Assembly: GCA_016706595.1 (NCBI GenBank)
Contig: JADJJH010000003.1
Span: 310,001-374,000, forward strand
DNA length: 64,000 nucleotides
Reading direction: 5' to 3'
From: Bacteroidota bacterium
GTDB taxonomy: Bacteria; Bacteroidota; Bacteroidia; Chitinophagales; Chitinophagaceae
Shown here: one piece after another, positions 60,607 through 64,000 of the stretch
Layout of the letters: every line of letters starts with the position of its first letter
Numbering within the stretch: position 1 is the stretch's first letter
Notes under the pieces: model-generated
The model's input: the letters and a program-made list of their open reading frames with translations, nothing else
What the model was told of the DNA's origin: nothing
Database searches by the model: none
Position numbers and translations under genes: made by a program

Positions 60607-61392
60607 ATGATAAATTTAGCAAAATATACAAAGCAAATTTTGTTGCAAGATTTTGGAATCGAGCAACAACAAAAATTAATGCAATCGAAAGTATTAGTGG
60701 TTGGAGCCGGAGGATTGGGTTGTCCTGCATTACTATACCTCAATGCAATGGGTATTGGTTCATTAGGTTTAATTGATGACGATAAGGTTGAATTGTCGAA
60801 TTTGCATCGCCAAGTTTTATATGGAGTTGATGATATTGGAAAATTGAAAGTGATAGTGGCTAAAGAAAAATTAACTTCTCAAAATCCGGATACTGAAATC
60901 ATCGTACATCCTATTCGATTAAACAATCAGAATGCTTTATCCATAATATCAATGTACGATGTGATTGTTGATGGCTCTGATAATTTTGAAACTCGATACA
61001 TGGTAAATGATGCTTGCGAGATTTTGTGTAAACCACTAGTATATGCATCGGTTTCGGGTTATGAGGCACAGCTTGGAGTATTTCATTTATTGCAGAATGA
61101 TATATCTACTTCGTATCGAGATGCATTTCCAATTCCACCAAAACCAAATGAAATCCCAAACTGTAACGAGGCTGGTATTCTAGGTGTTTATCCTGGTATA
61201 GTTGGAAGTATGCAAGCTGCTGAAGTAGTGAAAATAATTACCGGTATTGGAAACCCACTGGCAAATAGAATATTAGTCATGAATTTTTTACAGAATCAAT
61301 TCTATGAAATAAAAGTATTTCCTACTTCGCAATATAAAATGAGTAGTGAAGAGTTTTTGATTAAAGATTATTCACTTACTTGCGCTTTATAA
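60607..61392 (+). CDS. moeB: MoeB/ThiF-type adenylyltransferase
   Basis: A 261-residue E1-like enzyme that adenylates the C-terminus of MoaD. The ATP-binding motif is VLVVGAGGLGCPALLYLNAMGIG, followed by NLHRQVLYGVDDIGKLK with the arginine finger and the catalytic DGSDNFETRY. The usual paired zinc CxxC motifs of E. coli MoeB are reduced: only one Cys is seen in PNCNEAGILGVYPG, so the zinc site may be lost. It lacks the rhodanese domain of MOCS3-type proteins. Placement between moaD and moaE supports the Moco role over thiamine synthesis. Confidence 0.93.
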   Translation: MINLAKYTKQILLQDFGIEQQQKLMQSKVLVVGAGGLGCPALLYLNAMGIGSLGLIDDDKVELSNLHRQVLYGVDDIGKLKVIVAKEKLTSQNPDTEIIVHPIRLNNQNALSIISMYDVIVDGSDNFETRYMVNDACEILCKPLVYASVSGYEAQLGVFHLLQNDISTSYRDAFPIPPKPNEIPNCNEAGILGVYPGIVGSMQAAEVVKIITGIGNPLANRILVMNFLQNQFYEIKVFPTSQYKMSSEEFLIKDYSLTCAL

Positions 61393-61836
61393 ATGGAAGC
61401 AAAAAAAATAAAATCAGTTTTTGTAGATGGCGCAATCAGTGCAACGTTTATTAGTGATGCAATTGCAAAGCATAGTACAAAGAAAGAAATTGGTGCGCAT
61501 AGTATTTTTTTAGGTCAGGTTAGAAATGATATGATCGATCAGCAAGAGGTTGTTGCCATAGAGTATTCAGCGTATACCGATATGGCTAATCAGGTGTTTC
61601 GTCAAATTCGTGAAGATGCATTTTCTCAATTCGATGTAACATGTATGCATATCTATCATAGTTTGGGAAGGGTAGCGGCTGGTGAAATTTGTCTGTTTGT
61701 ATTTACTTCATCAATGCATCGACAACAAGCTATTGAAGCCTGTAATTATTTGGTTGAACGTATTAAGAAGGAAGCACCGGTTTGGGGTAAGGAAATTTTT
61801 GCCGATGAAAATTATCAATGGAAAATAAATCAATAA
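61393..61836 (+). CDS. moaE: Molybdopterin synthase catalytic subunit MoaE
   Basis: A 147-residue protein that forms the catalytic part of MPT synthase with MoaD. The motif GAHSIFLGQVRND with the substrate Arg, EYSAYTDMANQVFRQI, MHIYHSLGRVAAGEICLFVFTSS and the ending ERIKKEAPVWGKEIF are the family hallmarks. The conserved Lys pair is in IKKEAPVWGKE. The ATG follows the moeB stop directly. Confidence 0.96.
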   Translation: MEAKKIKSVFVDGAISATFISDAIAKHSTKKEIGAHSIFLGQVRNDMIDQQEVVAIEYSAYTDMANQVFRQIREDAFSQFDVTCMHIYHSLGRVAAGEICLFVFTSSMHRQQAIEACNYLVERIKKEAPVWGKEIFADENYQWKINQ

Positions 61837-61848
61837 ATAATTGTAAAA

Positions 61849-62760
61849 ATGGTAGATATCACGTCAAAACAAGTAAGCCTTCGAAAAGCCATTGCACAAG
61901 CGATTGTAAAAGTAAGTTCGCAAGCAACGATTGATGCCATTGTTCAAAAATTAGTACCTAAAGGCGATGTATTTGAGATGGCAAAAACAGCAGGATTGTT
62001 TGCGGTGAAACGAACCTCAGATATGATTCCGGATTGCCATCCTCTTCCGATTGAATTTACTTCGGTATCTTTTAACATCGTTGATTTAGAAATTCAGATT
62101 CATATGGAAGTGCATACGATTTACAAAACCGGTGTTGAAGTAGAAGCTATGCATGGCGTTTCGGTTGTAGCACTTACCTGTTACGATATGTTGAAACCGA
62201 TTGATAAGGGCATCGAAATTCAGCATATTAAATTATTGGAAAAGCATGGAGGGAAATCAGATTTTAATGATAAGCTAAACCATACATTACAAGCGGCGGT
62301 ATTGGTTTGCTCCGATTCTATTTCGAGTGGGAAGAAAGAAGATCGTGCAGGTAAAAAAATTATTGAGGTGCTCGAAAAGTATCAAGTGCATATTCATGAT
62401 TACAGCATTGTCGCCGATGAAATAGAGGATATTCAAACGAAGGTGAAACAACTCGTTGCAGCAAACAATCACCTAATTATTATTACGGGTGGTACTGGAT
62501 TATCGAAACGTGATATTACGCCAGAAGCGGTTCGGCCATTATTAGATAGAGAAATACCGGGTATCGAAGAAGCTATACGAAATTATGGTCAGCAACGCAC
62601 GCCTTATGCTATGCTTTCGCGAAGTGTAGCCGGCATGATAGGAAATACATTGGTACTTGCTTTGCCGGGTTCAACCAATGGTGCGCAACAATCTATGGAG
62701 GCAGTTTTTCCTGCTTTGTTGCATATTTTTAAAGTGGCTGTTGGTGCGCAACACGACTAG
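61849..62760 (+). CDS. moaCB: Fused cyclic pyranopterin synthase and molybdopterin adenylyltransferase (MoaC-MogA/MoaB)
   Basis: A 303-residue fusion. Residues 1-150 are MoaC, which turns 3',8-cH2GTP into cyclic pyranopterin (AKTAGLFAVKRTSDMIPDCHPLPIEFTSV, and EVEAMHGVSVVALTCYDM). Residues about 152-303 are MogA/MoaB, which adenylates molybdopterin (AAVLVCSDSISSGKKEDRAG, ITGGTGLSKRDITPEAV, LPGSTNGAQQSMEAV). The two steps lie at opposite ends of the pathway, so the fusion is for co-expression and not substrate channelling. Such fusions occur in Bacteroidota. It ends the operon and is followed by an imperfect hairpin. Confidence 0.95.
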   Translation: MVDITSKQVSLRKAIAQAIVKVSSQATIDAIVQKLVPKGDVFEMAKTAGLFAVKRTSDMIPDCHPLPIEFTSVSFNIVDLEIQIHMEVHTIYKTGVEVEAMHGVSVVALTCYDMLKPIDKGIEIQHIKLLEKHGGKSDFNDKLNHTLQAAVLVCSDSISSGKKEDRAGKKIIEVLEKYQVHIHDYSIVADEIEDIQTKVKQLVAANNHLIIITGGTGLSKRDITPEAVRPLLDREIPGIEEAIRNYGQQRTPYAMLSRSVAGMIGNTLVLALPGSTNGAQQSMEAVFPALLHIFKVAVGAQHD

Positions 62761-62762
62761 CA

Positions 62763-62793
62763 AATAGCTTCTTAGAATTAAGCTATTGTTTTG
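62763..62793 (+). terminator. Possible terminator of the molybdenum-cofactor operon
   Basis: An 8-bp stem (AATAGCTT at 62763-62770 with AAGCTATT at 62780-62787), a 9-base loop, then GTTTTGGG. The T-run is short, so the call is weak. Confidence 0.45.
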
Positions 62794-62949
62794 GGTGGCA
62801 GACACGCTTTCGCCTCATACGCCGCCACGTTATTGAGTAATGTTTTTGAAAACAAATTGAATGCTCAACGTGTCGGGGTACCGGCTCAATCGTTGCCACA
62901 AATACTGCTTGTGAGTAATATCGTTTTATGAGTCGTGAAAATGATTTTC

Positions 62950-62985
62950 AAAAAAAAACGCCTGTCATATTATAATGAGCAGGCG
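62950..62985 (-). terminator. Terminator of pruA
   Basis: A stem CGCCTG at 62959-62964 with CAGGCG at 62980-62985, extended by ATC/AT pairs across a small bulge; on the minus strand a run of about eight T follows. It is 22 bp past the stop. Confidence 0.8.
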
Positions 62986-63006
62986 ATTTTATCTATAAAT
63001 TTAAAT

Positions 63007-64000
63007 TTATTTTTCTCCTAAAAACGAATACCTATAATCTGTTACCGGATTAAATGTTTCCTTAATTGTTCTTGCACTTAACCAACGATACAAATTCAAC
63101 ATCGAACCGGCCTTATCATTTGTGCCACTCGCTCGTGCACCACCAAATGGTTGCTGACCAACAACCGCGCCGGTTGGTTTGTCATTGATATAAAAATTGC
63201 CTGAACTATGTGTTAAAGTCTTCATGGCTTTTTCTAATGCATAGCGATCTTGTGTAAAAATGGCGCCGGTTAATGCATACTCTGAAGTTTCATCTACCAA
63301 TTTGCAAACTTTTTCAAACTCATCAGCTTTGTAAGTATAAATCGTTAATACCGGTCCAAAAATTTCTTCACACATGGTTTTGTATTTAGGGTCGGTAGTT
63401 TCAATCACAGTAGGTTCAATAAACCAACCTTTGCTACTATCGCATTTACCACCCACTAAAATTTTACAACTTTTATCTTTCTTAGCGGCATCAATATATT
63501 TCTTAATCGTAGTAAATGATTTTTCATCGATCACTGCATTAATGAAATTTGTAAAATCTTCGGTAGTGCCCATTTTCATGGTTTTAATTTCGGCTACCAA
63601 TTTCTTTTTTATTTCTGCCGATAAATTGTCAGGTAAATAAGCTCGCGAAGCCGCACTACATTTTTGACCTTGATATTCAAAAGCACCGCGTGCTAAACCT
63701 GCAACCACGGCATCTGCTTGCGCACTTGGATGAACAAGTACGAAATCTTTGCCACCGGTTTCGCCTACAATACGTGGATAGGTTTTATATTTTGCAATGT
63801 TCTCGCCAATACTCTTCCACATACCTTGAAAAACTCCAGTACTACCTGTAAAATGAACGCCGGCAAAATCTTTATGATTAAAACAAATTTCACCCACAAC
63901 AGGACCACTCACATAAATTAAATTAATCACACCATCCGGTAAGCCGGCTTCTTTCAAAATTTTCATAAATAAATTAGCCGAATAGATTTGGGTATTTGCC
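63007..64000 (-). CDS. pruA: L-glutamate gamma-semialdehyde dehydrogenase (1-pyrroline-5-carboxylate dehydrogenase), truncated by the window edge
   Basis: The frame stays open through the right edge (read ANTQIYSANLF before MKILKEAGLPDGVINL), so the N-terminal part lies outside and the ATG at 63966 is internal. What is visible is the C-terminal 330 residues of an aldehyde dehydrogenase of the P5C type: the NAD-binding HFTGSTGVFQGMWKSIGENI, catalytic Glu in RIVGETGGKDFV, catalytic Cys in FEYQGQKCSAASRAYLP, and EEIFGPVLTIYTY with INDKPTGAVVGQQPFGGARASGTNDK. It oxidises glutamate semialdehyde to glutamate in proline breakdown. The type is the stand-alone form (ALDH4), not the PutA fusion as far as can be seen. 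It is followed by its own terminator. Confidence 0.95.
   Translation of the reverse strand, partial: ANTQIYSANLFMKILKEAGLPDGVINLIYVSGPVVGEICFNHKDFAGVHFTGSTGVFQGMWKSIGENIAKYKTYPRIVGETGGKDFVLVHPSAQADAVVAGLARGAFEYQGQKCSAASRAYLPDNLSAEIKKKLVAEIKTMKMGTTEDFTNFINAVIDEKSFTTIKKYIDAAKKDKSCKILVGGKCDSSKGWFIEPTVIETTDPKYKTMCEEIFGPVLTIYTYKADEFEKVCKLVDETSEYALTGAIFTQDRYALEKAMKTLTHSSGNFYINDKPTGAVVGQQPFGGARASGTNDKAGSMLNLYRWLSARTIKETFNPVTDYRYSFLGEK

Overview
The window is about 36% GC by eye, gene-dense, and reads as a chromosomal segment of a free-living member of the Bacteroidota (a Chitinophagales/Saprospirales-like or Flavobacteriales-like lineage; genus cannot be called). The reasons are four secreted proteins with type IX secretion C-terminal domains, Bacteroidota-only families (PUR-alpha/DUF3276, DUF4153, OstA-like LptA), promoters of the TTG/TAnnTTTG type, few Shine-Dalgarno sites, and lipoproteins with SPII signals. 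There is no rRNA operon, phage, insertion sequence or CRISPR array.

Layout. 0.16-0.8 kb: a VapBC-type toxin-antitoxin pair. 0.85-5.8 kb: a B12-binding radical SAM protein, a di-haem cytochrome c peroxidase and a DUF4153 membrane protein. 6-11.2 kb: two small secreted proteins, then surE, an ABC-2 ATPase, a previously hidden 50-codon ORF joined by ATGA overlaps on both sides, its permease, and a secreted partner. 11.3-14.2 kb: a stand-alone propeptide-like protein followed by a reprolysin-type T9SS metalloprotease. 14.7-22.4 kb: paired small lipoproteins, aconitase, a repeat-rich 900-bp spacer, and the fused acyl-CoA mutase icmF. 22.4-27 kb: a T9SS repeat protein bracketed by 87-bp direct repeats, a SOUL protein and a PA0069-type radical SAM protein. 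27-34 kb: an envelope block (OstA-like protein, MCE/MlaD protein, cell-wall amidase, divergent LptD-like protein). 34-37.4 kb: a heterodisulfide-reductase-like Fe-S operon interrupted between genes by a four-helix-bundle (23S-IVP/S23) gene, then tRNA-Arg. 37.6-42.1 kb: a second B12 radical SAM protein and a divergent PhaE-like/PhaJ-like pair. 42.6-54.4 kb: EGF lipoprotein, lepA, PUR protein, a BNR-repeat T9SS protein, rnr, lpxK and a MurC-like ligase. 54.7-56.6 kb: a type-B T9SS adhesin-like protein. 56.7-62.8 kb: a nearly complete molybdenum-cofactor operon. Right edge: truncated pruA.

The most interesting non-genic signal is a family of short degenerate arrays with a strict 7- or 8-bp period, found in at least seven intergenic places, usually as two arms in inverted orientation. 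One pair flanks the S23 four-helix-bundle gene exactly, starting at the stop codon of the upstream operon gene. This recalls the architecture of 23S rRNA intervening sequences (an S23 ORF inside a long stem), but here it sits in a protein-coding operon. The same or related words recur in other spacers without an ORF. I regard this cassette-plus-array system as the best candidate for something undescribed.
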